NCBI GenBank assembly: GCA_013426805.1
Contig: JACDZG010000013.1
Span: 1-64,000 of the forward strand
Direction of reading: 5' to 3'
Length of the DNA: 64,000 nucleotides
From: Chromatiaceae bacterium
GTDB taxonomy: Bacteria; Pseudomonadota; Gammaproteobacteria; Chromatiales; Chromatiaceae
Shown here: positions 18,098-26,656 of the stretch, one piece after another
Position numbering within the stretch: the stretch's first letter is position 1
Layout of the letters: every line of letters begins with the position of its first letter
Notes under the pieces: model-generated
What the model saw: only the letters and a program-made list of their open reading frames with translations
Databases searched by the model: none
What the model was told of the DNA's origin: nothing
Translations under genes and position numbers: made by a program

Positions 18098-20752
18098 TCA
18101 GACCGTCGCCGGGTTGGGCTTGTCCGGGTCGATACGGTATTTCGTGATCGCCTGCGCGACCGTGGCCGCGGGAATCTCGCCCTCGTCCGCCAGGGCCTTG
18201 AGTGCGGCTACGGCGACGTAGTAGCGATTCACCTCGAAGAACTTGCGTAACTGACTGCGCAGGTCGCTGCGCCCGTAACCGTCGGTCCCGAGTACGGCAT
18301 AGCGGCGCGGGCAATAGGGCCGGATCTGGTCGGCGTAAGCACGCATGTAATCCGTGGCGGCGATGATCGGGCCGCTGGTCGGGGCGAGCTGCGATTCCAC
18401 AAAGGTAACCCGCTGCTCCTGATCCGGGTGGAGCATGTTCCAGCGTTCCGCGTCGATGCCTTCGCGCCGCAGTTCATTGAAACTGGTGACGCTCCAGACA
18501 TCGGCACCCACGTCGAAGTCCTGAGCCAGCAACTCGGCGGCGGCCTGCACCTCGCGCAGGATGGTGCCGGCACCCAGCAACTGCACCCGATGGGCGCGCG
18601 CCTCACCCGCCTGGATGCGGTACATCCCTTTGAGGATACCCTCCGCGACACCTTCCGGCATGGCCGGCTGGGGATAATTCTCGTTCATCGCGGTGATGTA
18701 GTAGAAGCACCGCTCCTGGTCCTGGAACATCCGGCGCAGGCCGTCCTGGACGATCACCGCCAACTCGTAGGCGTACGTCGGGTCGTAGGACACGCAGTTG
18801 GGAATGGTCGCGGCCATCAGGTGGCTGTGGCCGTCCTGGTGCTGGAGCCCTTCGCCGGCCAGCGTGGTCCGTCCGGCGGTGGCGCCGATCAGGAAACCGC
18901 GCGCCTGCATGTCGCCGGCCGCCCAGGCCAGATCCCCGATGCGCTGGAAGCCGAACATCGAGTAATAGATATAGAAGGGAATCATCGCCTGGCCATGATT
19001 GGCATAAGCCGTGGCCGCGGCGATCCAGGACGACATGGCGCCGGCCTCGTTGATGCCCTCTTCGAGGATCTGGCCCTGCTTGTCCTCGCGATAGGACATC
19101 ACCTGATCCGCATCCACCGGCTCGTAGAGTTGGCCCAGTGAGGAGTAGATGCCGAGCTGGCGGAACATGCCCTCCATCCCGAAGGTGCGCGCCTCGTCCG
19201 GCACGATCGGGACCACGAAGCGCCCGATCTCGGGGTCGCGCACCAGCAGATTCAGGATGCGCACCAGGGCCATGGTGGTGGACATTTCCTTCTCGCCGGT
19301 GCCTTCCAGCAGCGCTTTGAAGACTTCCAGTCGCGGGACCTCGAGCGCCGCGGCATCGTCGTAACGGGCGGGCAGGAAGCCGCCGAGGCGCTCGCGCACG
19401 TCAAGCAGGTATTTCTGCTCGGCGCTGTCCGCCGCTGGCTTGTAGAAGGGCGCGGCGGCGATCTGATCCTCGGAGATCGGGATATTGAAGCGGTCGCGGA
19501 AGGCTTTGAGCGCATCCTCACCCATCTTTTTCTGCGAGTGGGTGATGTTCATCCCCTCGCCGGCCACCCCCATGCCGTAGCCCTTGACCGTCTTGGCCAG
19601 GATCACCGTGGGCTTGCCGTTGCTCTGCATGGCGGCGGCATAGGCGGCATAGACCTTCGCCGGATCGTGGCCACCGCGGTTCAGGCGCCAGATGTCCTCG
19701 TCGGTCATGTTGGCCACCATCTCGCGCAGTTCCGGATAGGCGCCGAAAAAGTGCTCGCGCACATACTTGCCGTCTCTGGCTTTATAGGTCTGGTAGTCGC
19801 CGTCGACACATTCCTCCATGCGCTTGAGCAGCAATCCATCTTTGTCGCGGGCGATCAGTTTGTCCCAGTAGCTGCCCCAGATGACCTTGATGACGTTCCA
19901 GCCGGTGCCGCGGAAATCACGCTCCAGTTCCTGAATGATCTTGCCGTTGCCGCGCACCGGTCCATCCAGGCGCTGCAGGTTGCAGTTGACCACGAACACC
20001 AGATTGTCCAGCCCCTCGCGGGCGGCCAGCGCAATGGCCCCCAAGGACTCGGGCTCGTCCATCTCGCCGTCGCCGAGGAAGGCCCAGACCTTGCGCTTGC
20101 TGGTGTCGACGATCCTGCGGTCATGCAGATAGCGCATGAAACGCGCCTGGTAGATCGCCATGATAGGACCGAGCCCCATCGATACCGTGGGGAACTGCCA
20201 GAAATCGGGCATCAGCCAGGGGTGGGGGTAGGAGGAGAGTCCGCCGCCGTCGACTTCCTGACGGAAATTGAGGAGTTGATCCTCGCTGATCCGGCCCTCC
20301 AGGTAGGCGCGGGCATAGATGCCGGGAGCCGAATGACCTTGGACGAACACCAGATCGCCGCCGTGCTCGGGTGTACGGGCATGGAAAAAGTGGTTGTAGC
20401 CGACATCGAACAGCGTGGCCCCGGACGCGAAGGATGCGATATGGCCCCCCAGTTCGGTCGACAGCCGGTTGGCCTGGACCACCATCGCCATGGCGTTCCA
20501 GCGCACGAAGGAGCGGATGCGCCGCTCCATCGCCCGATCACCGGGGAACGGCTGCTGCTGGGGCACCGGAATCGTGTTGAGATACGCGGTGTTGGCGCTG
20601 TAGGGCAGGTCGGCTCCGGAGCGCCGGGCCTGGTCGATGAGCCGCTCCAGCAGGAAGTGGGCGCGCTCGGCGCCTTCCTGATCAAGCACGGCCTCGAGTG
20701 CATCGAGCCACTCCTGGGTTTCTTGCGGATCGATATCGGGGGTGTTGTTCAT
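18098..20752 (-). CDS. aceE: Pyruvate dehydrogenase E1 component, homodimeric type
   Basis: The 884-residue protein matches the usual length of the homodimeric AceE (about 887). The thiamine diphosphate motif GDGEMDEPES...NCNLQRLDGPV is near residues 230-270, and the pyrimidine/transketolase region lies in the middle third. It decarboxylates pyruvate and acetylates the lipoyl groups of AceF. It is the first gene of the aceE-aceF unit. About 100 nt upstream are free of genes before conflict-gene fragments begin on the other strand. Confidence 0.96.
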   Translation of the reverse strand: MNNTPDIDPQETQEWLDALEAVLDQEGAERAHFLLERLIDQARRSGADLPYSANTAYLNTIPVPQQQPFPGDRAMERRIRSFVRWNAMAMVVQANRLSTELGGHIASFASGATLFDVGYNHFFHARTPEHGGDLVFVQGHSAPGIYARAYLEGRISEDQLLNFRQEVDGGGLSSYPHPWLMPDFWQFPTVSMGLGPIMAIYQARFMRYLHDRRIVDTSKRKVWAFLGDGEMDEPESLGAIALAAREGLDNLVFVVNCNLQRLDGPVRGNGKIIQELERDFRGTGWNVIKVIWGSYWDKLIARDKDGLLLKRMEECVDGDYQTYKARDGKYVREHFFGAYPELREMVANMTDEDIWRLNRGGHDPAKVYAAYAAAMQSNGKPTVILAKTVKGYGMGVAGEGMNITHSQKKMGEDALKAFRDRFNIPISEDQIAAAPFYKPAADSAEQKYLLDVRERLGGFLPARYDDAAALEVPRLEVFKALLEGTGEKEMSTTMALVRILNLLVRDPEIGRFVVPIVPDEARTFGMEGMFRQLGIYSSLGQLYEPVDADQVMSYREDKQGQILEEGINEAGAMSSWIAAATAYANHGQAMIPFYIYYSMFGFQRIGDLAWAAGDMQARGFLIGATAGRTTLAGEGLQHQDGHSHLMAATIPNCVSYDPTYAYELAVIVQDGLRRMFQDQERCFYYITAMNENYPQPAMPEGVAEGILKGMYRIQAGEARAHRVQLLGAGTILREVQAAAELLAQDFDVGADVWSVTSFNELRREGIDAERWNMLHPDQEQRVTFVESQLAPTSGPIIAATDYMRAYADQIRPYCPRRYAVLGTDGYGRSDLRSQLRKFFEVNRYYVAVAALKALADEGEIPAATVAQAITKYRIDPDKPNPATV

Positions 20753-20852
20753 AGGGATTCCCGGAAAGTGGTCGCAACGAAAGGGGCGCGGGACACTGGA
20801 AGTATATCAGCGGGAGGGGTAGTGCAATGGTCGGAATTTACGAGCTTAATGT

Positions 20853-21104
20853 GTGGAACTACGGTCGGGCCAAGGGATAGACAACACCGTGCGGACCGGC
20901 CCGGACCCGCGAGGCAAAGCGGTGAAATTCGCCATCGCCGAGCGTCGGGCACCGCTGCCCTGTGCGGTGTTCGATACCGTCGGCCCGCCGCTCCAGCAGG
21001 AACGGCGCCTGCGTAACGCCGCCAATCTGGGTCTGACCTGGATCGACGGCACCCGCCCGGACTGGCGGCACCAACTGGCCGGCTGGCTCGGGGAGGCCGT
21101 GTGA
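20853..21104 (+). pseudogene. Fragment of a conflict-system protein (C-terminal end)
   Basis: The frame from about 20890 reads like a coherent protein end (RTGPDPRGKAVKFAIAE, CAVFDTVGPPLQQERRLRNA, WRHQLAGWLGEAV, stop), but no matching N-terminal part exists upstream. Its stop overlaps the ATG of the STAND-type fragment, as expected for the remains of an operon. I do not recognise the domain with confidence; an effector-associated or VMAP-like C-terminus is a guess. Confidence 0.4.
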
Positions 21105-21386
21105 TGGACACGCCCGCCCTGCCGGCCGCGGCCGATCCCGTTGCCGTCGCGGCCCTATCCGGGCCTGCGTCCCTTCGAGCAGACCGCGAGGCCGATTTTC
21201 TTTGGCCGCGAGACCATGACCGTCGAGATCATCGACCGGCTGCCGGCGCAGCGCCTGTTGTTGGTTCACGGCGACTCCGGCTGCGGCAAGTCCTCGCTGG
21301 TGCGCGCCGGCGTGCAGGCACAATTGGAGCACGAGCAGGCGCGTTCCGGCCACCGCTGGCTCACGGTCAGCATGCGCCCCGCCTGA
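21104..21386 (+). pseudogene. Fragment of a STAND-type NTPase (nSTAND1-like)
   Basis: The ATG at 21104 opens a frame (MDTPALPAAADP) that shifts by one base near 21140 into a second frame with the hallmark nSTAND start: YPGLRPFE, FFGRE, then the P-loop GDSGCGKSSLVRAG. It stops at 21386, less than 60 residues past the P-loop. The Walker B motif, the winged-helix part and any sensor repeats are missing. STAND NTPases act as threat sensors that gate toxic effectors; this is a remnant. Confidence 0.65.
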
Positions 21387-21717
21387 GCCACATCAAGGTC
21401 GATCTCGAGACCGAGCCGAAAGTGCTGTACGCGCTGGATGGCTATCTGCGCCACAGTCAGCCGGTGCGTGCCTGGGAGGACAGCGGCGACATCCCGGCCG
21501 GTTCGCGGTTCGCCGAGGAGATCGCGGCCGGTATCCAAGACAGCTCGTTGCTCTGCGTGCTCACCGACAACTATTCCACTTCGGACCGCCCGAGCGGGGG
21601 CCGGGGTCGGATGAAATCTGGTATGCGGGCCGGATACCCGGCGTACTGGAGGAGGTGGCGCTCTCGCGCATGGTCGAGCTGATCCTGACGGGGCTTGGCC
21701 GATTCCCGGATCGCTGA
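21387..21717 (+). pseudogene. Fragment of a TIR-like domain gene
   Basis: Shortly after the STAND fragment, another frame encodes SHIKVDLETEPKVLYALDGYLRH-type sequence followed by VRAWEDSGDIPAGSRFAEEI and IQDSSLLCVLTDNYS. This matches the middle of a TIR domain: box-2-like DxxDIxxGxxxxxxI, then SxxxxxxLTxxY. The open frame ends near 21590. A further 35 codons in another frame (EIWYAGRIPG to GLGRFPDR, stop 21715-21717) look like a protein C-terminus. The pieces appear to have been joined by deletions. Confidence 0.55.
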
Positions 21718-21722
21718 GCGCC

Positions 21723-21740
21723 GCGGCCGTTGCCGGCCGC
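21723..21740. terminator. Hairpin downstream of the cyclophilin gene
   Basis: GCGGCCG and CGGCCGC form a perfect 7-bp stem with a TTGC loop, 18 nt past the 3' end of the minus-strand cyclophilin gene and just after the last fragment on the plus strand. No T-run follows, so intrinsic termination is uncertain. Confidence 0.4.
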
Positions 21741-21757
21741 GAACCAGGTCAGCCCGC

Positions 21758-22336
21758 TCAGAGCTGCTTGCAGGCGGCCAACTTGACCTCGGACTGCGTG
21801 GTTCCGGCACGGCTGCCCTGGGCTTCCATCTTTTTCAGCACATCCATGCCGTCGACCACTTTGCCGAAGACGACATGCTTGCCGTCCAGCCAGGAGGTGT
21901 CGGCCACGGTGATGAAGAACTGCGACCCGTTGGTGTTCGGGCCGGCGTTGGCCATGGACAGGGTGCCGGGGCCGAAGTGCTTGAGCTTGAAGTTCTCGTC
22001 TTCGAACTTCTCCCCGTAGATGGACTCGCCGCCGGTGCCGTTGCCGCGGGTGAAGTCGCCGCCCTGGATCATGAAGCCCGGAATGATGCGGTGAAAGGTG
22101 CTGCCCGCATAGGTCAGCGGTTTGCCGCTCTTGCCCATGCCCATCTCGCCGGTGCACAGGGCGCGGAAGTTCTCCGCGGTTTTCGGCACCACGTCGGCGA
22201 ACAGCTCGACGGTGATGGTGCCGGCGGGCTCGCCGCCGATGGTCACGTCCAGGGCGACTTTCGGATTGGCGGCCATGGCGGTCGGGGCGCCGACGGAGAG
22301 GACAGCGGCAACGAGCAGATTGGGTGTCAGATTCAT
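21758..22336 (-). CDS. Periplasmic cyclophilin-type peptidyl-prolyl cis-trans isomerase
   Basis: The 192-residue protein has a signal peptide (hydrophobic core followed by AMAANP, cleavage near residue 23) and a complete cyclophilin domain: [35 protein letters not shown] and a [12 protein letters not shown] segment. The catalytic arginine is in FHRIIP. It should catalyse proline isomerisation in the periplasm as a folding helper. It is monocistronic; the neighbour at 22412 on the same strand is separated by 75 nt. Confidence 0.93.
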   Translation of the reverse strand: MNLTPNLLVAAVLSVGAPTAMAANPKVALDVTIGGEPAGTITVELFADVVPKTAENFRALCTGEMGMGKSGKPLTYAGSTFHRIIPGFMIQGGDFTRGNGTGGESIYGEKFEDENFKLKHFGPGTLSMANAGPNTNGSQFFITVADTSWLDGKHVVFGKVVDGMDVLKKMEAQGSRAGTTQSEVKLAACKQL

Positions 22337-22411
22337 GAGGGTTCCGCGGTGAGTGGTGATTGTGGATACGATTCTAAGGCGTTCGCCCGGTTGCGGCCGG
22401 GCGGCGCATGA

Positions 22412-22987
22412 TCAGGCTGAAAGCGGCGTCGATGCAAACTCCGTGTCCGCTCCCGCGAGGTCCGCGGGCGGCGGGCAGCGCTCGGCGAGACGGTTCGGCA
22501 CTTCGCCGCGCTGGGCCTGATAGATGGCGCCGGACTCCAACATGACGAGCACCATCAGCGTTATCAACATGGGTGCAATCGCCACCCGTTGCAGCGCGAT
22601 GAACATCAGGTCCTGCATGCCGGGTGATTTTTGGGCCTGGGCCAACAGCCAGCCCAGTCCGATCAGGCCGGTACCGACCAGATAGGCGATCAACAGCACC
22701 TGGTAGCGCGCGCCGGCCAACCGCCAGTGAGCGGCCAGAAACCAGGGACCGTCCCGCGCGGCACGCCGGGCGCGCACCCAGGTGTAGCCCGCGATGGCGA
22801 GCGAGATACCCAGCGGCACCGCCACCCCCGGAACCTTGTAGGGCGCCAGGGACGAATCCGACTCCACGAAGCTCCCGCCCAGCAAGGCGATCAGCATCAG
22901 CAGGTTGAACAGCACCAGATTGACCATGGCCAGCTCATGCGGAGACTTGGCCTGACGGCGGACGGGTTCGGGGATGGGGTAAAACAT
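22412..22987 (-). CDS. Polytopic inner membrane protein of unknown function
   Basis: Starting at the ATG at 22987 the protein has 191 residues and about four hydrophobic helices (near 24-45, 55-75, 98-120 and 130-155). The C-terminus is polar. No family motif is recognised. The frame is open upstream to 23059, but that part is not membrane-protein-like. It is upstream of the cyclophilin gene on the same strand and could be cotranscribed with it. Confidence 0.65.
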   Translation of the reverse strand: MFYPIPEPVRRQAKSPHELAMVNLVLFNLLMLIALLGGSFVESDSSLAPYKVPGVAVPLGISLAIAGYTWVRARRAARDGPWFLAAHWRLAGARYQVLLIAYLVGTGLIGLGWLLAQAQKSPGMQDLMFIALQRVAIAPMLITLMVLVMLESGAIYQAQRGEVPNRLAERCPPPADLAGADTEFASTPLSA

Positions 22988-23360
22988 GGCCGTGAGTCCA
23001 TCGTTCGTCTTACATTCGGAACTGCTGAATCCTGCGCCTCGCCCTTGTAAAAACAACAATTCTAGACTAGCATTTTTTCCGGGCCGCTACGCTTCCAAAA
23101 TTTGTGAAGTCGACACGCTGTCCTGAATCCATTCGCGCCTTGCCTAAGCCGGCCGGCGGCTTTCCCGGCGATCACAACGGAGGTCCGCACCACCCGTTAG
23201 TCGGTTTTTCAGCCCTTGGTGCCCGTTATCAACCGGGTTTGCTCGGGGGAATCTTCGACCGCCATCACCACGTAACCTCGGCGGTTCGAGTGGAAGTCTC
23301 AGACAGGCAACACCGGTCGACTCGGGACTCAGGAATATATTTTATCAACAGGATCTTGTC
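22988..23360. other. Divergent intergenic region before the M6 protease
   Basis: These 373 nt separate the membrane protein (minus) from the protease gene (plus). Part of the region (about 23050-23085 and 23330-23350) is more A+T-rich than its surroundings, as expected of promoters. No gene was seen. Confidence 0.4.
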
Positions 23361-25952
23361 ATGTTACTTCGACGTAAATTCACGCTTTTGGGCACGCTGC
23401 TCGTGCTCGCCCTGCCCGCATCCATTGCACTCGCAGTTCCGGCGGCTCCGGAGCTACTGCGATTGAGTCAACCCGATGGTCTCACCTTCCGCGCCAGGCA
23501 GTGGGGTGACGAGTTTAATCACGGTTGGGAAACTCAGGATGGTTATTCCATCATCCGTGATCAATATTCCCAAGCCTGGGTCTATGCCTTGCCCAGCAGC
23601 ACCGGCGAATTGATGGAATCATCGGCGATTGTTGGCCGAAGTCCGCCGCCAACCGGTCTCGCCCGCGGTTTGAAACCCGCGTCTGCAGCGATGGCGCAAC
23701 AGCGTGTCGAGCGGATGGAGGCGTTGGACGTCGCGGCCGTTCAGCCAGCCATCGCCTTGAACGGCACCGCGAATGTACTGACGATCCTGGTCAACTATCA
23801 GGATCGGACGACCAGCTATTCACCCGCCAATTTCACCAATATGCTGTTCGGCACCGGGAACAACAGCATGAAGGACTTCTATACGGAGAATTCGCACGGC
23901 TTGTTTACGGTGTCCGCCGGCCCCGGAGGGATTGCGGGTTGGTATCAAGCGGCCTCGGGTCATGATTATTACGGAGCCAACGTCAATGGCAATGACGCCT
24001 GGCCGGGTGATCTGGTCTATGAGGCGGTCCGTGCCGCGGACACCGCCGGATTCAATTTTGCACCCTATGATCAGGACCGGGACTGTCAGGTCGACGTCGT
24101 GAATATCGTTCATCAGGGAACCGGCGAGGAGTCCGGCGCGGCAGCCACCGACATTTGGTCGCATAGTTGGGACCTGGACTCTGCAAGATACTGGAATAAC
24201 AGCCATTTCGGCAGCTATACTACCCGTAGCGCCTGTGCTGTCGGCGGCTTCGTCAGGGTCAATCGGTATGTCATACAGCCGGAACTGTACGCCGGCGCCA
24301 TGTCGACCGTGGGTGTCTTCGCACATGAATACGGACACGCGCTGGGTTTGCCGGATTTATATGACACCGACGGTAATTCCGAAGGCGTCGGCAACTGGAG
24401 TCTGATGGCTGGTGGGTCCTGGAATGGCGTGACGCGCAGCGGCGACCGCCCGGCGCATCTGGACGCCTGGAGCAAGACCAAGCTAAGTTGGTTGACGCCG
24501 ACTCAGATCACCAGCCCATCCCCGTCGAGCGTCACCATCAATCCTGCGTATCTCGCCGCCAGTGCATACCAATTCCGCTCCGGCAGTGCCGCATCCGGCA
24601 CCGGTGAGTATTTCCTGGTCGAGAACCGGCAGCGCGGCGGCTTCGATGCCGGGCTGCCGGGGTCCGGCCTGCTGGTCTGGCATATCGATGAAGCCAAGAC
24701 CAACAACACTGGCCAGTGTATTCCTTCCGGTTCATCATGCAGTACGGTCCATTACAAGGTCGCGCTGGTCCAGGCCGATAATCTCTGGAATCTGGAGCGC
24801 GACCAGAATCGCGGCGATGCCGGTGATCCGTTCCCCGGCAGCGCTGTCAGGACGGCGTTCAGCGGTACCACCACGCCCAACAGCCTGCTCTACAACGGCA
24901 GCGCCAGCGGTGCTGCGATCAGCAATATCGCGCTTTCAGGCTTGAACATGACCGCGCAAATGTCGATCGGTGCGGCCGTGGTCGTGCCGAGTGCACCCTC
25001 AAACCTCAGAGCAACCGCCGTGAGTACCACTCAGGTGACCCTGGCGTGGCAGGACAACAGCAGCAACGAGACCGGCTTTTACCTCGAGCGTAAGACCGGC
25101 AGCGCCGGTACCTGGTCGCAGATCGCCAGCCTCGGTGCCAACGTCGTCTCCTACAGCAACACCGGTCTGACCGCGGGCACCAGCTATTACTATCGGCTCC
25201 GGGCCTACAATGCGGGCGGGAGTTCGAGCAACTCGAGCGAGTTGAATGTCGTTACGTCCAGCGCCTGCAGTTCTTCCACCACGGCGATCAGTGTCGGCGG
25301 CTCACTCGGCGGTACCCTGGCGTCGACAGACTGTCGCTCGACGGTGCGTACGACCAGCTACTACGACAGTTTTACCTTCGCTGCGACGGCCGGTACACCT
25401 TATACGATCACGATGAACTCGACGGCGTTCGACGCCTATCTGTACCTGCTCAATGGGTCCACGGTGCTGGCGTATGACGACGACAGCAACGGGAACAATA
25501 ACGCGAAGATCGTCTACACCCCGACGACCTCGGGAACGCTGACGATTCATGCGGTGTCCTACAGTGCCAACGCCACCGGGGCTTATAGCGTGGCGCTCAG
25601 CGCCCCCAGTTCCTGCTCGTCCTCCACCACGGTCATCGGTGCGGGAGCCTCACTCGGCGGCACCCTGGCGACGTCCGACTGCCGTTCGTCGGTGCGTACG
25701 ACCAGCTACTATGACAGCTTCACCTTTGTGGCGACGGCCGGTGCGCGCTACACGATCACGATGAACTCGACGGCGTTCGACGCCTATCTGTACCTGCTCA
25801 ATGGGTCCACGGTGGTGGCGTATGACGACGATAGCAATGGGGCTGCCAACGCGAGAATTGTGTACACTGCACCGAGTTCGGGGACATTGACGATCCATGC
25901 GACATCCTACTTCTCCAGTGCAACGGGGGCCTACACGGTGACCAGAAACTAG
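23361..25952 (+). CDS. Secreted M6-family metalloprotease with Fn3 and PPC domains
   Basis: The 863-residue protein has a Sec signal peptide (positively charged start, hydrophobic core, cleavage near residue 27 at ALA-VPA). An M6 (immune-inhibitor-A-like) domain follows, with zinc motif H322-E323-x-x-H326 in AHEYGHALGLPDLYD and the downstream NWSLMAGG Met-turn region. Next come a fibronectin type III domain (about 546-635) and two tandem PPC-like domains (about 636-750 and 752-863), each with a YDSF start and an AYDDDSNG calcium-binding-like loop. It is likely an extracellular protease; PPC domains are usually cleaved or bind surfaces. AGGA lies 8 nt before the ATG. Confidence 0.92.
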   Translation: MLLRRKFTLLGTLLVLALPASIALAVPAAPELLRLSQPDGLTFRARQWGDEFNHGWETQDGYSIIRDQYSQAWVYALPSSTGELMESSAIVGRSPPPTGLARGLKPASAAMAQQRVERMEALDVAAVQPAIALNGTANVLTILVNYQDRTTSYSPANFTNMLFGTGNNSMKDFYTENSHGLFTVSAGPGGIAGWYQAASGHDYYGANVNGNDAWPGDLVYEAVRAADTAGFNFAPYDQDRDCQVDVVNIVHQGTGEESGAAATDIWSHSWDLDSARYWNNSHFGSYTTRSACAVGGFVRVNRYVIQPELYAGAMSTVGVFAHEYGHALGLPDLYDTDGNSEGVGNWSLMAGGSWNGVTRSGDRPAHLDAWSKTKLSWLTPTQITSPSPSSVTINPAYLAASAYQFRSGSAASGTGEYFLVENRQRGGFDAGLPGSGLLVWHIDEAKTNNTGQCIPSGSSCSTVHYKVALVQADNLWNLERDQNRGDAGDPFPGSAVRTAFSGTTTPNSLLYNGSASGAAISNIALSGLNMTAQMSIGAAVVVPSAPSNLRATAVSTTQVTLAWQDNSSNETGFYLERKTGSAGTWSQIASLGANVVSYSNTGLTAGTSYYYRLRAYNAGGSSSNSSELNVVTSSACSSSTTAISVGGSLGGTLASTDCRSTVRTTSYYDSFTFAATAGTPYTITMNSTAFDAYLYLLNGSTVLAYDDDSNGNNNAKIVYTPTTSGTLTIHAVSYSANATGAYSVALSAPSSCSSSTTVIGAGASLGGTLATSDCRSSVRTTSYYDSFTFVATAGARYTITMNSTAFDAYLYLLNGSTVVAYDDDSNGAANARIVYTAPSSGTLTIHATSYFSSATGAYTVTRN
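25266..25949 (+). repeat. Tandem duplication encoding two PPC domains
   Basis: Two units of about 348 and 336 nt start at 25266 and 25614 and encode 116- and 112-residue domains that are nearly identical over long stretches. The DNA is identical over several dozen bases around the ATGAACTCGACGGCG segment, so the duplication is recent or homogenised. Confidence 0.85.
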
Positions 25953-26161
25953 CAGCGTCAGGGATCGCTGCGCGCCACGGCGCGCAGCGTTGAGACACGT
26001 CTGCCATGGCACGAAATCCCGGCTGCACGCGCTGTTCAGACACAAAATAGTTCCAACCGAACGGGATTCTCCGTGCCGTGGCAGCGGTTGCGATCGTCCG
26101 CAACGGCGGCCTGTGCGATCATGCGGCGCCTTAGTGTCGTTTGATCGTCGACGGAGCCCTC

Positions 26162-26584
26162 ATGACTCAACCCGAACTGACCCCTTATCCGGAGAACAGC
26201 CCACAGGCCTGCCTGCGGCTCATCGCACTTTTCATCGTCTGCGACGGCGATGTCGCCGAGGGCGAGATCGACATCTTGGAGCGCCTCGGGATACTGGAGA
26301 CGCTGGGTGCCGATCGGGATCTGTTCGCCCAGGTCTTCGACGCCTACTGCGACGACCTCATCGCCCACGCCGGAACTTCCCGCTACGTGGGTCTGGCGGA
26401 CATGGACTGGGTAGACAGCGTGCTGGCCGGCGTCACCGAGCCGGATCGACGACGCTTCCTGGCCAGCGCACTGCTGTTGATCGCCCGCTCGGACGGCTAT
26501 TTCGCGGACGCCGAACTGACGGTCTACCGCCAGCTGCTGGACCGCTGGGGTCTGGACCTGGATCAGTTGGGGGCCGGGTCCTGA
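26162..26584 (+). CDS. TerB/DjlA-like acidic helical protein
   Basis: The 140-residue acidic, all-helical protein shows the TerB-like pattern: a helix with DGDVAEGEIDIL near residue 29 and a repeat of the same theme, SDGYFADAEL, near 110. These Asp-rich loops bind metal in TerB proteins. GGAG precedes the ATG by 9 nt. It lies just outside the T6SS cluster and converges on ppkA. A direct link to secretion is not shown. Confidence 0.7.
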   Translation: MTQPELTPYPENSPQACLRLIALFIVCDGDVAEGEIDILERLGILETLGADRDLFAQVFDAYCDDLIAHAGTSRYVGLADMDWVDSVLAGVTEPDRRRFLASALLLIARSDGYFADAELTVYRQLLDRWGLDLDQLGAGS

Positions 26585-26656
26585 TCAGCCCTTGCCGCGA
26601 GCGGCCGGCCGTGGCGCCGTCCCGGCGGCATCCGGCCGACAGGATGGCGGTACGGT

